A stretch of 64,000 bases of DNA from Limnohabitans sp. JirII-31 (GCF_002778315.1 NZ_NESA01000001.1:310001-374000); one strand, 5' to 3'; numbered from the stretch's first letter, positions 18,250 through 27,524 are shown. Program-made: numbers and translations. The notes: generated by a model from the letters alone, not told the origin.

Positions 18250-19151
18250 GCGCAGCGGCAGCACTTGCCAGCATTGACGCACTGACCGAGGCCCTGGCCG
18301 CCCATGGCTACTGGGCCGACCGGCGCCTGGCCACCACGGTGTTTCTGGCACTCACCTTGCAGCGCCCCTTGCTGCTCGAAGGCGAGCCGGGGGTGGGCAA
18401 AACCGAGCTGGCCAAGGCCTTGTCCAAGGTGCTGGCGCGTCCGCTGATTCGCTTGCAGTGCTACGACGGCATCGAACAGCGCGAAACCCTGTACGAGTGG
18501 AACCACGCCGCCCAGCTCTTGCACATGCGCGCCGCGCACGACAGCGCCACGCCTGAGCAACTCGAGCGCGAGATTTACCAAGAGCGCTACCTGATTCACC
18601 GCCCGCTGTTGCAAGCCTTGCAAACCCCAGCCCCTGGGGCGGTGCTGCTGATCGACGAAGTAGACCGCGCCGACGAGCCCTTTGAAGCGTTTTTGCTGGA
18701 GTATTTGGGCGAGTACCAAATCAGCATTCCCGAGTTAGGCACGGTCACCGCACAGCTGCCGCCCATCACCTTGCTGACCAGCAACCGCACCCGTGAGCTC
18801 AACGACGCGGTCAAGCGCCGCTGCTTGTACCACTGGATGGACTACCCCGAGCGCGAGCGCGAGTTGGCGATTTTGCGGGCCCAGGTGCCGCAAGCCAGCC
18901 AGCAACTGACCCAGCAGGTGAGCGACTTTGTGGCCCAGCTGCGCAGCCAGGCCCTGGCCGCGCACTTTGCGCGCGTGCCGGGCATTGCCGAGAGCGTGGA
19001 GTGGGCCAAGGCTTTGGTGGCTTTGCACACCACCGCGCTCGATGCCACGCGGGTGCAAGACACCGCCGGCCTGTTGTTCAAGCAGCGCGAAGACGTGGTG
19101 GCCCTCAACGACCTGTTGGCGCAACTGCTCAGCCCCACCGCACACGGCTGA
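18246..19151 (+). CDS. MoxR-family AAA+ ATPase (CoxD type)
   Basis: 301 aa with Walker A GEPGVGKT at residues 46-53, Walker B VLLIDEVDRAD, and sensor-1 LLTSNRTRE. In CO dehydrogenase CoxD helps mature the Cu-S-Mo active site. In form-II clusters a MoxR ATPase is commonly retained and probably acts as a chaperone with the VWA protein. The start codon overlaps the CoxM stop by 4 bases, and the VWA-domain gene follows after 17 bp. Confidence 0.88.
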   Translation: MSAAAALASIDALTEALAAHGYWADRRLATTVFLALTLQRPLLLEGEPGVGKTELAKALSKVLARPLIRLQCYDGIEQRETLYEWNHAAQLLHMRAAHDSATPEQLEREIYQERYLIHRPLLQALQTPAPGAVLLIDEVDRADEPFEAFLLEYLGEYQISIPELGTVTAQLPPITLLTSNRTRELNDAVKRRCLYHWMDYPERERELAILRAQVPQASQQLTQQVSDFVAQLRSQALAAHFARVPGIAESVEWAKALVALHTTALDATRVQDTAGLLFKQREDVVALNDLLAQLLSPTAHG

Positions 19152-19168
19152 TCAAATCCACCACTCGT

Positions 19169-20326
19169 ATGTTGGCGCTTGAGAACCTAGCCGCGTTTGC
19201 ACGGGCTTTGCAGCGCGCGGGTGTGCCCATCGACAGCGCCCGAGTGGCCTTGGCCGCCCAAGCCGCGTTGCAGGTGGGCGTGACCCGCAAAGAAGACCTG
19301 CGCTTTGCACTCGAAGCCGTGCTGGTGTCACGGCCCCAAGACCGGGCCGTGTTTGAGGCGGTGTTTGATGCGTTTTTTCGTGCCCCTGGTGATGCCTCGG
19401 CGCTCTCGCTGACGCTTGAAGAGGCATCGCCCGCGCGCGATCAGCCCGAACCCTCCGCCGCCCAGCGCCGTGCGCAAGAGGCCTTGGCCACACCTGCCGT
19501 GGCGCAGCCCACACACGAGCGCTCTGACGCGCCAAACGACGACCCCTTGGCGCTGCGCGCCAGCGCCTATGCGCGCTTGCGCCAGGCCGATTTCAGAAGC
19601 CTCAGCGCCCAAGACGTGCGCCACATGCAGCGCTTGTTGCGCGACGTGCCCCTGGACCTGCCGCAAGTGCGTGGTCGGCGTTTGGCCGCCAGCGGGCAGG
19701 GCACACGGCTCGACTGGGCCCGTGCCATGCGATGGGCGGCACGCCACGACGGTGAGCTGGTGCGTCTGCCGCATTTGCAACGCCGCCAACAAGCTTTGCC
19801 CCTGCTCATCTTGGTGGATGTATCGGGCTCGATGGCGGTGTATGCGCGCTGGCTGCTGGCGTTCTTGCACCAGGCCACGCGCAAGGTGCCACGTTCGGTG
19901 TTTGCCTTTGGCACCCAGTTGACCGACTTGAGCGCCGCTTTTCGCCAGCCCGACACCGACACCATGTTGGAGACGGTCAACCGCACCGTCACCGACTATG
20001 GCTCGGGCACCCGCCTGGGCGACGCCCTGCATGGGCTGCTGACACAGCACGCACGCCAGCTGGTGGGTCGGCGTACTGTGGTGCTGCTCATCAGCGACGG
20101 CTTGGACACCGGCGAGCCCGAGGTGCTGGAAGTGGCCCTGCGCCAGCTCAAGCGGCGCACGCGGCGCGTCTTGTGGTTGAATCCTCTGCTGCGCTTTGCG
20201 GGCTACACGCCCTCAGCGCGTGGCCCCGAGGTGTTGAACCGTTGTGTCGATGGCGTGTTGCCCATCCACAACCTCAACAGCCTTGAAGACCTGGCGCACG
20301 CTGTGGCCCAGGTGGTGCAACACTGA
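19169..20326 (+). CDS. VWA-domain protein, CoxE type
   Basis: 385 aa. The C-terminal von Willebrand A domain has a complete MIDAS start DVSGS (from about residue 217) with a later SDGLDTGEPE element. The N-terminal half is alanine- and arginine-rich and typical of the CoxE family. CoxE is thought to work with the MoxR ATPase as a metal-inserting pair. The start is ATG 19169; the longer frame runs inside the ATPase gene. Its stop codon forms part of a 7-bp tandem repeat. Confidence 0.88.
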   Translation: MLALENLAAFARALQRAGVPIDSARVALAAQAALQVGVTRKEDLRFALEAVLVSRPQDRAVFEAVFDAFFRAPGDASALSLTLEEASPARDQPEPSAAQRRAQEALATPAVAQPTHERSDAPNDDPLALRASAYARLRQADFRSLSAQDVRHMQRLLRDVPLDLPQVRGRRLAASGQGTRLDWARAMRWAARHDGELVRLPHLQRRQQALPLLILVDVSGSMAVYARWLLAFLHQATRKVPRSVFAFGTQLTDLSAAFRQPDTDTMLETVNRTVTDYGSGTRLGDALHGLLTQHARQLVGRRTVVLLISDGLDTGEPEVLEVALRQLKRRTRRVLWLNPLLRFAGYTPSARGPEVLNRCVDGVLPIHNLNSLEDLAHAVAQVVQH

Positions 20327-20349
20327 ACTGTGAACTGTGAACTGTGAAC
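20324..20349 (+). repeat. Tandem 7-bp repeat (TGAACTG) between coxE- and coxG-type genes
   Basis: Three full copies and one partial copy (TGAAC) of TGAACTG begin exactly at the TGA stop of the VWA gene and end 10 bp before the coxG start. Each unit shifts the frame by one, so stops occur in several frames. Copy number could change by slippage and alter the spacing before the next gene. Confidence 0.8.
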
Positions 20350-20359
20350 GGAGAATGAG

Positions 20360-20947
20360 ATGGACATGCAAGGAAGCCGCACCCTGGCGGTGACGCAACA
20401 ACAAGCCTGGGACGCGCTCAACAACCCCGAGGTGCTCAAACGCTGCATCCCTGGGTGTGACAAATTCGAAGCCTCGGGCGACAACCGCTACACCGTGGGC
20501 GTGGCGATCAAGATTGGCCCGGTGTCTGCCAAGTTCTCGGGCTCGGTTCAACTCAACGACATCGTGCCACCGCACAGCTACGCCTTGCAGTTCGACGCCC
20601 AAGGCGGCGTGGCCGGTTTTGGCAAAGGCGATTGCAAGGTAGAACTCAAACCCTTGGAGGCAGGCTGCGAGCTGCACTACACCGTGCATTCGCGCATCGG
20701 CGGCAAGCTGGCGCAAATGGGCCAGCGCCTGATCGATGGCGCGGCCAAGTCGCTGACCGAAGATTTCTTCAGCCGCTTTGAACAGGTGTTGAAAGACGAC
20801 GCAGCTTCTGCTGACGCTCAAGGCAACGCATCCGATGAGGCCAGCGCCGTGGCAGCACAGGCTGCGTCTGCACCCACCACCGTGCCCGTGTGGGTCTGGG
20901 TGGCCGGTGCTTTGCTGCTGGCTGCGGCGGTTTACGTGCTGCGCTGA
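20360..20947 (+). CDS. CoxG-type SRPBCC protein with C-terminal membrane anchor
   Basis: 195 aa. Residues ~1-145 form a START/SRPBCC domain of the CoxG family (MDMQGSRTLAVTQQQAWDAL, CIPGCDKFEASG). A low-complexity Ala/Glu linker follows, and residues ~173-193 are a hydrophobic helix that should anchor the protein to the inner membrane. CoxG is thought to recruit the Mo-hydroxylase to the membrane. Last gene of the cluster; its 3' end overlaps the convergent amidohydrolase gene by 16 bp. Confidence 0.87.
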   Translation: MDMQGSRTLAVTQQQAWDALNNPEVLKRCIPGCDKFEASGDNRYTVGVAIKIGPVSAKFSGSVQLNDIVPPHSYALQFDAQGGVAGFGKGDCKVELKPLEAGCELHYTVHSRIGGKLAQMGQRLIDGAAKSLTEDFFSRFEQVLKDDAASADAQGNASDEASAVAAQAASAPTTVPVWVWVAGALLLAAAVYVLR

Positions 20948-21924
20948 AGCAGCTTGGCGGCGTTGCCACCGGCGACGGCCGCCAAATCGTCGCCCTGTAA
21001 GCCAGCCTCTTGCAGCCAGGCCACCGGATCGGCTTCGCCCACGGGGTAGTCGCTGCCCATGACCAAGCGGTCTACCCCCACGCGCTCGATCAGCACCTGC
21101 AACACCTGCGGGTCGTAGACGCAGGTGTCGTAGTAAAAGCGGCGCAAAAACGCGCTTGGGCTTTGCCCGTCCATGTGACGGACGGTGTCCGGACGGTTGG
21201 CGGTGTTGCGGTCTAAGCGGCCCATGTAGTGGGCAAAGTAGCCGCCGCCGTGGGCCATCACCACCTTGAGGTGGGGGTGGCGCGTCATCACACCTTCGTA
21301 AATCAGCGAGGCCATGCACTTGGTTTCTTCGATCGATTGGCCCAGCGAGTTCCACAGCGCATAGCGCTGAAACCACGGGTCGCTCACACCTTCGGGGTGA
21401 ATCCACGCGGTCAACTTGTGGGCGTCCAGCAAGGCCCAAAACGGGTGGTACAGCGGGTCGCCCATGTACACGCCTTGGTAGCTCGACGACATGTTGACCA
21501 CCTGCAAGCCCAGCTGGCTGCTGGCGCGTTCCAGCTCTTGCATGGCGAGCTGAGGGGCTTGCAGCGGCAACACCATGCTGCCAATGAAGCGCTCGGGGTA
21601 CAGCGCCACCCAGCGCGCGGCTTGGTCGTTGCAGCGCTGGCACAGCTTCAAGTCGGTGGCGGCATCGGCCCACGAGGTGCCTTGCAGCACCGTGCTGGCA
21701 CTGACCACCGAGCGGTCGATGCCGCGTGCGTCCATGTCTTGCAAGATCGCTTGTGGGTCAAACATCTTGCCCATCAAGGCCTGTGCACCCGGGCGCGGCG
21801 CTTTGGCGGGCGTGGCCCCAAAGCCGGTGAACACCGTGCGGTTGGTGGAGGCCTCAAACACCTCGTGCTCCAACATGTGCACATGAAAGTCAATGACCAG
21901 AGGAGGGCGTGCGGCGTGGGGCAT
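20932..21924 (-). CDS. Amidohydrolase, ACMSD-like (amidohydrolase_2)
   Basis: 330 aa TIM-barrel metal enzyme. Metal and active-site elements are visible: IDFHVHM at the start, HPEG in the middle, AHGGGYFAHYMGRL and the distal Asp in MGSDYPVGE. These fit the 2-amino-3-carboxymuconate-6-semialdehyde decarboxylase group, which removes carboxylate from aromatic or ring-opened acids. The start is ATG 21924; the 31 preceding open codons do not look native. It converges on the coxG-type gene, so it is not in that operon, but a role on the same substrate is plausible. Confidence 0.82.
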   Translation of the reverse strand: MPHAARPPLVIDFHVHMLEHEVFEASTNRTVFTGFGATPAKAPRPGAQALMGKMFDPQAILQDMDARGIDRSVVSASTVLQGTSWADAATDLKLCQRCNDQAARWVALYPERFIGSMVLPLQAPQLAMQELERASSQLGLQVVNMSSSYQGVYMGDPLYHPFWALLDAHKLTAWIHPEGVSDPWFQRYALWNSLGQSIEETKCMASLIYEGVMTRHPHLKVVMAHGGGYFAHYMGRLDRNTANRPDTVRHMDGQSPSAFLRRFYYDTCVYDPQVLQVLIERVGVDRLVMGSDYPVGEADPVAWLQEAGLQGDDLAAVAGGNAAKLLQRST

Positions 21925-22097
21925 GGGGGGCAAAGTAGACAAGGGGTAACAGCAAGTGTGGATGCGGGCAATTTTCAACCACGTTGCGGTGCAACGGTGT
22001 GTTCCATGTGACTCCAACTCACACCATAAAGAGCGCTACATCACATCATAGGGTTTGGTATTTAAGTGTTATTCGAGTTGAGAAGTGCGAGGACGCT

Positions 22098-22900
22098 TTG
22101 CAAAAGAAAAAACCTTCAGAGAAAGACACGACCACCGCATTGGCCACACCCGAAGCAGCTCTCTACGCGCAGATTCAGCACGTGTTGCAGCAAGCGCGTC
22201 AGCGAGCCAAACGCAGTGTCAATCAAGTGATGGTCCAGGCCTATTGGCAAATCGGCCAGTTGATCGTGCAACACGAGCAAGGTGGGCAAGAGAGGGCTGT
22301 GTATGGGGCCAAGACTCTGCAAAGACTGGCAAAACGTTTGCAAATTGAATTTGGCAAAGGGTTTTCATTACCCAACTTGCGAAATTTCCGGCAGTTCTAT
22401 CAGACCTTCACCGAAGATGAAATTCGCTACTCGACAAGTAGCGATTTGAGCTGGACGCATTTTCGTGTCCTCATGCGCATCTCCGACCCCGCCGCTCGCC
22501 AGTGGTACGCCCGTGAAGCGGTTGCCCAAACTTGGAGCGTGGCTGCACTGGATCGCCAGATCAGCACCTTGTACTACCAGCGCTTGCTGTCCAGCCAAGA
22601 TCAGGAAAGCGTCAAGGCCGAAAACTCAGTCATCAAGACGTGGGCCAACTTGATATGTATGTGCGGGTGTTTGATGAGCAAATTCGGCAACAGGGTGACA
22701 ACCCCACCATTGGCCTGATCTTGTGTTCCGAGCGCAACGAAGCTGTGGCGCGTTACTCGTTGTTGGCAGATAGCGAGAAGATATTTGCCAGTCGCTATCA
22801 GCCTTGGTTGCCCACTGAGGCTGAACTCCAAGTTGAACTGGCCCGCGATCGAGCCTTGATTGAAACCGCCCAAGCCGCAAACGACAAGCGAGGCGGGTAA
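22098..22900 (+). pseudogene. YhcG/DUF1016 nuclease gene, internally deleted and frameshifted
   Basis: The first part reads as a normal DUF1016 N-terminal domain (VNQVMVQAYWQIGQLIVQHE, GFSLPNLRNFRQFYQTF, LSWTHFRVLMRI) and stops at 22718. The C-terminal PD-(D/E)XK part continues in another frame (DNPTIGLILCSERNEAVARY, ending 22900). Between SVKAE and the second piece some 70 residues expected in full-length proteins are missing, including the start of the nuclease domain. It is therefore a real deletion plus frameshift and not only a read error. These proteins are putative nucleases often found with restriction or toxin genes. The start at TTG 22098 is approximate. Confidence 0.8.
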
Positions 22901-23012
22901 CTCGCAAGGGCGTTACACCAGCAGGCGCCGCAGCACACGTGCGACAAAGCGTCCCCCTGTCTTCGTCCACAATCGCCCCAAAAATAGTGGGTCTGAAGAA
23001 GGAGACACCCCC

Positions 23013-23984
23013 ATGCGATCACGCGTATTAGCTGCCTGCCTGGCACTCACATCCTGGGCCTTGCCCCATGGGGCTGTCTTGGCACAAGACTTTCCCAATA
23101 AACCCATCCGCATTGTCGTGGGGCAGGGCGCGGGCGGGGGCATGGACACCTTGGCGCGCTTGGTGGGGCAGCGGCTGTCCACCAACCTGGGCCAGCCGGT
23201 GCTGGTGGAAAACAAGGTGGGCGCTGGCGGCATCATCGCCACCGACTTTGTGGCCAAAGCGCCGCCCGACGGCTATAGCTTGCTGATGGGGCCGATTGGC
23301 AACATGGTGTTCACCCCGGTGATGACGCCCAAGCTGCGTTACTCACCCACCAAAGACTTCACCCCCGTGTCGTTGGTCGCCACCTTTCCTTTGGTGCTGG
23401 TGGTCAGTGCCAAACAAAACATCCAGACCGTGCCCGAGCTGGTGGCGTTCATGAAAGCCAACCCCGCCAAGTCCAACTACGGCGGCTCGGGTCCGGCGTT
23501 TCAGTTTGCGTCGGAGTTGTTCCGTCTGAAAACGGGCACACCGGGCGAGTTCATTCAGTACAAGAGCATGAGCGAGACCATCACCGGCTTGATCGCGGGC
23601 GACTTGCTCATGTCGATGGTGGACACCGGGCCTGCCACACCGGCGATTGCGGCAGGGCAGTTGCGTGCGCTGGCCGTCACCTCGCCCACCCGTTTGGCCG
23701 CGCTGCCGCAAGTGCCCACCATGGCCGAGTTGGGGCTGCCCGAGGTGGGCTTTCGTTTCTGGACCGGCTTGTTCGCGCCTGCGGGCACGCCCGAGCCGGT
23801 GGTGAAAAAACTCGAAGCCGAGATCAACCGCATCTTGAAGTTGCCCGAGGTGGCCAGCCAAATGGCCACCATGCAAGTCACACCCACAGGCAGCACCTCG
23901 GCCGAGCTGGGCAAGTTGGTGGTGCAAGACCTGGCCCGCTGGGGCGCGGTCGCCGAGGTGGCGAAAATCAAAGCGCCTGAATAA
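23013..23984 (+). CDS. Bug/TctC tripartite tricarboxylate receptor (3 of 10)
   Basis: 323 aa, with a signal peptide cleaved near AVLAQ and then the opening FPNKPIRIVVGQGAGGGMDT and DGYSLLMGPIG. AAGGAGA precedes ATG 23013. First gene of an aromatic-catabolism operon; an ACMSD-like hydrolase follows after 18 bp. It probably binds the carboxylated substrate of that pathway. No membrane partner is encoded nearby. Confidence 0.93.
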   Translation: MRSRVLAACLALTSWALPHGAVLAQDFPNKPIRIVVGQGAGGGMDTLARLVGQRLSTNLGQPVLVENKVGAGGIIATDFVAKAPPDGYSLLMGPIGNMVFTPVMTPKLRYSPTKDFTPVSLVATFPLVLVVSAKQNIQTVPELVAFMKANPAKSNYGGSGPAFQFASELFRLKTGTPGEFIQYKSMSETITGLIAGDLLMSMVDTGPATPAIAAGQLRALAVTSPTRLAALPQVPTMAELGLPEVGFRFWTGLFAPAGTPEPVVKKLEAEINRILKLPEVASQMATMQVTPTGSTSAELGKLVVQDLARWGAVAEVAKIKAPE

Positions 23985-24002
23985 AAAAACCGAGACCTTC
24001 AC

Positions 24003-25040
24003 ATGCCCCCTGTTTCTGCGTGCCACGGCACATGCTGCGGTGTTGATGTGCATGCGCATGTCATCCCCGCCGAATTCCCCCGCTACTTGGGCGATGTGGT
24101 GCCCAAGGGCTGGCCCTCGATGGCGCTGGGTGAGAACTGCCACCGCCACGTGATGATCGATGGCAAGAACTACCGCACTGTGTCTGACAAATGCTGGACC
24201 ACTTCCAAGCGCTTGGCCGACTTCACCGAGATGGGCTTGGCCCAGCAAGCTGTGTCTCCCATGCCCGAGTTGCTGTCCTACTGGCTGGAGCCCGTGGCCG
24301 CACAACAACTGATTCGTTACTTGAACGAACACATCGCCCTCATGGTGGCCGAGTCGTCGGGGCAATTGCTGGGCTTGGGCGCGGTGCCTTTGCAGCACAT
24401 GGACATGGCGCTCAAAGAGCTGCACTACATCAAGCACACGCTGGGGCTGTCTGGCGTGGAGATTGGCAGCAACATCAACGGTGTGGTGGTGGGTGACCCG
24501 CAACTCGACCCCTTCTTTGAAGCCTGTGAGGCACTGGACTTGGCAGTGTTTGTCCATGCTGTGCGCCCCACGGGCATGGACCGTTTGGTGGGCCCCGCAC
24601 CCCTGCAACAAATCTTGGCTTACCCGTCTGACGTGGGCTTGGCCGCCGCCTCGGTGCTGACCAGCCAGCTCATGCTGCGCCGTCCCAAATTACGCATCGC
24701 GTTCAGCCACGGCGGCGGCACTTTGCCCATGCTGTTGCCGCGCTTGGAGCAGTCGATGTCGGTGTTCCCGGCTGTGCGTGAGGCGGTGGGCGTGTCGCCC
24801 AGCCAGCAGGTCAAGTCGCTGTACTTTGACGCCCTGGTGTTTGACGCCCCCACGCTGCGACACTTGGTGCACACCTATGGCGCAAGCCAATTGATGATTG
24901 GCACCGACTATCCTTTCAACTTCCACGACCACACGCCCGTGCAACGCATCCAAGATGCCGGCTTTGACGATGCGGTGGTGCAGCAACTGGTGGCCGGCAA
25001 CGCCCAGCGTTTTCTGGCTTTGAATTCATACGGAAAGTAA
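24003..25040 (+). CDS. ACMSD-type amidohydrolase/decarboxylase
   Basis: 345 aa. The N-terminal VDVHAHVIP gives the HxH metal site, FVHAVRP and AFSHGGGTLPMLLPRLEQ supply later ligands, and GTDYPFNFHD the catalytic Asp. This is the aminocarboxymuconate-semialdehyde decarboxylase superfamily, which includes gamma-resorcylate and other aromatic decarboxylases. The next two genes encode an extradiol dioxygenase (5-bp gap) and an aromatic hydroxylase. A decarboxylation of an aromatic acid or its ring-cleavage product is the likely step; the order within the pathway is inferred. Confidence 0.85.
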   Translation: MPPVSACHGTCCGVDVHAHVIPAEFPRYLGDVVPKGWPSMALGENCHRHVMIDGKNYRTVSDKCWTTSKRLADFTEMGLAQQAVSPMPELLSYWLEPVAAQQLIRYLNEHIALMVAESSGQLLGLGAVPLQHMDMALKELHYIKHTLGLSGVEIGSNINGVVVGDPQLDPFFEACEALDLAVFVHAVRPTGMDRLVGPAPLQQILAYPSDVGLAAASVLTSQLMLRRPKLRIAFSHGGGTLPMLLPRLEQSMSVFPAVREAVGVSPSQQVKSLYFDALVFDAPTLRHLVHTYGASQLMIGTDYPFNFHDHTPVQRIQDAGFDDAVVQQLVAGNAQRFLALNSYGK

Positions 25041-25045
25041 ATTTC

Positions 25046-25951
25046 ATGACCCATGCTTCCTCTCGCATCAGCGCCTTGCGCAATGCGGCACTGAATGTGC
25101 CCAACTTGCAGCAAGCCGAAGATTTTTTCTGTCGTACCTGGCATCTTTTTGTGGCCGATCGTGCACCGGGTGTTGTGTACTTGCGTGGCACGGGCCAAGA
25201 CCACCATTTGCTGGCGCTGCATCAAGGCGGTGAACACGCACAGATCAAACACGTGACCTTGCGTGCCCGCAGCGAGAGCGCGCTGCACGAAGCTGCCGCT
25301 CTGGCCGTGCAACACGGGGGGCGTGTGGTCAAACCTGCGGCACCCAGTGCTGACCCAGCGGGGGGCACCTCGCTGACCATCGCCGACCCCCATGGACGCG
25401 TTTTTGAGTTGGTGACAGGCGACACCCTGCGTTCCAGCCCCACCGTAGAAGCGGACCAGCCCATGCGCTTGGCCCATGTGGTGCTCAACAGCCACGACGT
25501 TGAAGTCAGTCAAAAATTTCTGGCCCGCGTGCTCGACTTCTCGTTGTCAGACCGCACCAAGATCATGGCCTTCATGCGCTGCAACAGCGACCACCACAGC
25601 ATCGCGCTGGGTGACACCGACAACGACGCCTTGAACCACATCGCGTTTTTGATGCCCGACCTCGAGTCGGTCATGCGCGGCGGTGGCCGCATGCGCGATG
25701 CGGGTTACGGCATCGAGTGGGGCCCAGGCCGTCACGGCCCCGGCAACAACGCCTTCAACTACTTTGTGGGCCCGTTCGATCTGGTGATCGAATACACCGC
25801 CGATGTGCAGCAAATCGACGACAGCTACAAGGCTGGCCAACCCTCTGACTGGAAGTGGCCCGAGGGCCGTGTCGACCAGTGGGGCATTTCCCAACCTCCC
25901 AGCGCCAAGCTCAAAGAAGCCCAGCGCGCCGTGTTGTTTGAAACCGTTTGA
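25046..25951 (+). CDS. Type I extradiol (catechol 2,3-) dioxygenase, VOC family
   Basis: 301 aa with two VOC modules (~8-125 and ~140-255). The Fe(II) ligands are in the expected places of the second module: H144 (LAHVVLN), H198 (LNHIAFLM) and E249 (VIEYTADV). These enzymes open catechol-type rings next to the hydroxyl groups. It is translated 5 bp after the amidohydrolase stop with GGAAAG ahead of the ATG. A C-terminal extension (~255-301) is seen in several family members. The substrate is probably a catechol made by the downstream FAD hydroxylase. Confidence 0.88.
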   Translation: MTHASSRISALRNAALNVPNLQQAEDFFCRTWHLFVADRAPGVVYLRGTGQDHHLLALHQGGEHAQIKHVTLRARSESALHEAAALAVQHGGRVVKPAAPSADPAGGTSLTIADPHGRVFELVTGDTLRSSPTVEADQPMRLAHVVLNSHDVEVSQKFLARVLDFSLSDRTKIMAFMRCNSDHHSIALGDTDNDALNHIAFLMPDLESVMRGGGRMRDAGYGIEWGPGRHGPGNNAFNYFVGPFDLVIEYTADVQQIDDSYKAGQPSDWKWPEGRVDQWGISQPPSAKLKEAQRAVLFETV

Positions 25952-25967
25952 AGATGAGTCGCTGAAG

Positions 25968-27506
25968 ATGAGTAACGAGATGTTTGATGTGGCCATCGTG
26001 GGCTTTGGTCCTACCGGGGCCGTGGCTGCGGGTTTGTTGGGCGGCCGAGGCCTGAAGGTGTGGGTCTGTGACAAGTCAGAGGATGTGTACGACAAGCCCC
26101 GTGCCATTGCCCTGGACCACGAGATCATGCGTGTGTTCCAAGAACTTTCCTTGGTTGAAAAAATTGAGCCCTTCACCGAACCCTTCACCAACTCTGAGTT
26201 CTTTGGGGTCGACGGCCAGCTCATCAAATGCATGTCCACCGTGGCCGAGCCTTTCCCATTGGCTTACACGCCCTCGTTGGTGTTCAGCCAGCCCCCGGTG
26301 GAAGCGGCCTTGCGCGCCCATGTGCGCAGCTTGCCCAACGTCACCGTGTCGCTGGGCCACACCGTCACCGCTGTCACGCAAGACAGCGAGGGCGCCACAC
26401 TGACCCTGATGGATGCGCAGGGCCACAGCAGCCAGGTGCAAGCGCGCTACGTCATCGGCTGCGACGGTGCGTCGAGCTTTGTCCGCGGGCAAGTGGGCTT
26501 GACGTTGGAAGACTTGGGCTTTGACGAACCCTGGTTGGTGGTGGACGTGCTGGTCAACGAACAAGGGCTGAAAAAGCTGCCTCAAACCAGCGTGCAGTAC
26601 TGCGAGCCAGAACGTCCTTGCACCCTGGTGATTGGGCCTAAGAACCACCGCCGTTGGGAGATTTCGATCAATCCCGGCGAAGACCCACAACACTTGGCCA
26701 CGCCTGAAGGCACCTGGCCTTTGCTGGCGCGTTGGCTCACGCCCGCAGACGCCACGCTGTGGCGCCAAGCCAGTTACCGATTCCATGCCTTGGTGGCCCA
26801 AGACTGGCGCCAAGGTCGCGTGTTCCTCGCCGGCGATGCTGCGCATCAGCAGCCGCCGTTCCTGGGCCAAGGCATGTGCCAAGGTGTGCGCGATGCCGCC
26901 AACTTGAGCTGGAAGCTGGCCGAGGTGTTGAGTGGTCGCGCCCACGCCAGCTTGCTCGACACCTACGGCGAAGAGCGCAAAGCCCACGTGACCGAGCTGA
27001 CCCGGCGCATCAAAGGCATTGGGCAATTGGTGGGCCAGCGCGATGTGGCCAAAGCCCGCGAACGCGACGCCCAGTTGTTGGCCGAGTGTGGCGGTGTGGT
27101 TCAACCCATGCCGCGTCAAAACGTGCAGCCCGCCTTGGCCCAGGGCTGTCTGGTGCCCGGTACTGCGGCGGCTGGCACGCTGTTTCCGCAAGCGTGGTGG
27201 CAGCAGGGCGCGCACAAGCAGCGCATGGACACGGTGCTGGGCACAGGCTGGCGCGTGTTTGTGGCTGCCGGTGCCGATGCGGGCTTGGAGGCCGCACTGG
27301 CCGCAGCCCCTGCGTCGCTGCAACTCAAAGTTGTGCGCTTGGGCACCCCCGACGCGGCTGAGTGCGATGGTGTGCTCGCCGCATGGTTCCAAGCCAACGG
27401 CTGCCAAGCCGCTTGGGTGCGCCCCGATCACTATGTGTTTGCCACGGCCCACAACGTGGCAGAGCTCACCGCACAGCAACAAACGTTGCGCGCTTACTTT
27501 TCATAA
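25968..27506 (+). CDS. FAD-dependent aromatic hydroxylase, MhpA/PheA type
   Basis: 512 aa class A flavoprotein monooxygenase. It has the N-terminal dinucleotide motif VGFGPTGAVAAGLL, then the DG motif GCDGASSFVR and the second FAD motif AGDAAHQQPPFLGQGMCQG. The order and length fit 3-(3-hydroxyphenyl)propionate hydroxylase and similar enzymes that add an ortho hydroxyl to a phenol to give a catechol. ATG 25968 is chosen because the frame before it runs inside the dioxygenase gene. A thioredoxin-fold C-terminal domain is present (~420-512). It sits between the ring-cleavage gene and a Bug receptor gene, 18 bp before the latter. Confidence 0.86.
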   Translation: MSNEMFDVAIVGFGPTGAVAAGLLGGRGLKVWVCDKSEDVYDKPRAIALDHEIMRVFQELSLVEKIEPFTEPFTNSEFFGVDGQLIKCMSTVAEPFPLAYTPSLVFSQPPVEAALRAHVRSLPNVTVSLGHTVTAVTQDSEGATLTLMDAQGHSSQVQARYVIGCDGASSFVRGQVGLTLEDLGFDEPWLVVDVLVNEQGLKKLPQTSVQYCEPERPCTLVIGPKNHRRWEISINPGEDPQHLATPEGTWPLLARWLTPADATLWRQASYRFHALVAQDWRQGRVFLAGDAAHQQPPFLGQGMCQGVRDAANLSWKLAEVLSGRAHASLLDTYGEERKAHVTELTRRIKGIGQLVGQRDVAKARERDAQLLAECGGVVQPMPRQNVQPALAQGCLVPGTAAAGTLFPQAWWQQGAHKQRMDTVLGTGWRVFVAAGADAGLEAALAAAPASLQLKVVRLGTPDAAECDGVLAAWFQANGCQAAWVRPDHYVFATAHNVAELTAQQQTLRAYFS

Positions 27507-27524
27507 ATACAACCGGAGACCTTC

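Noticed and set aside
20213-21673. 486-codon minus-strand frame across coxE, coxG and the amidohydrolase
   Set aside because: The real minus-strand gene at 20932-21924 uses another frame with metal-site motifs; this one is an Arg/Pro-rich shadow.
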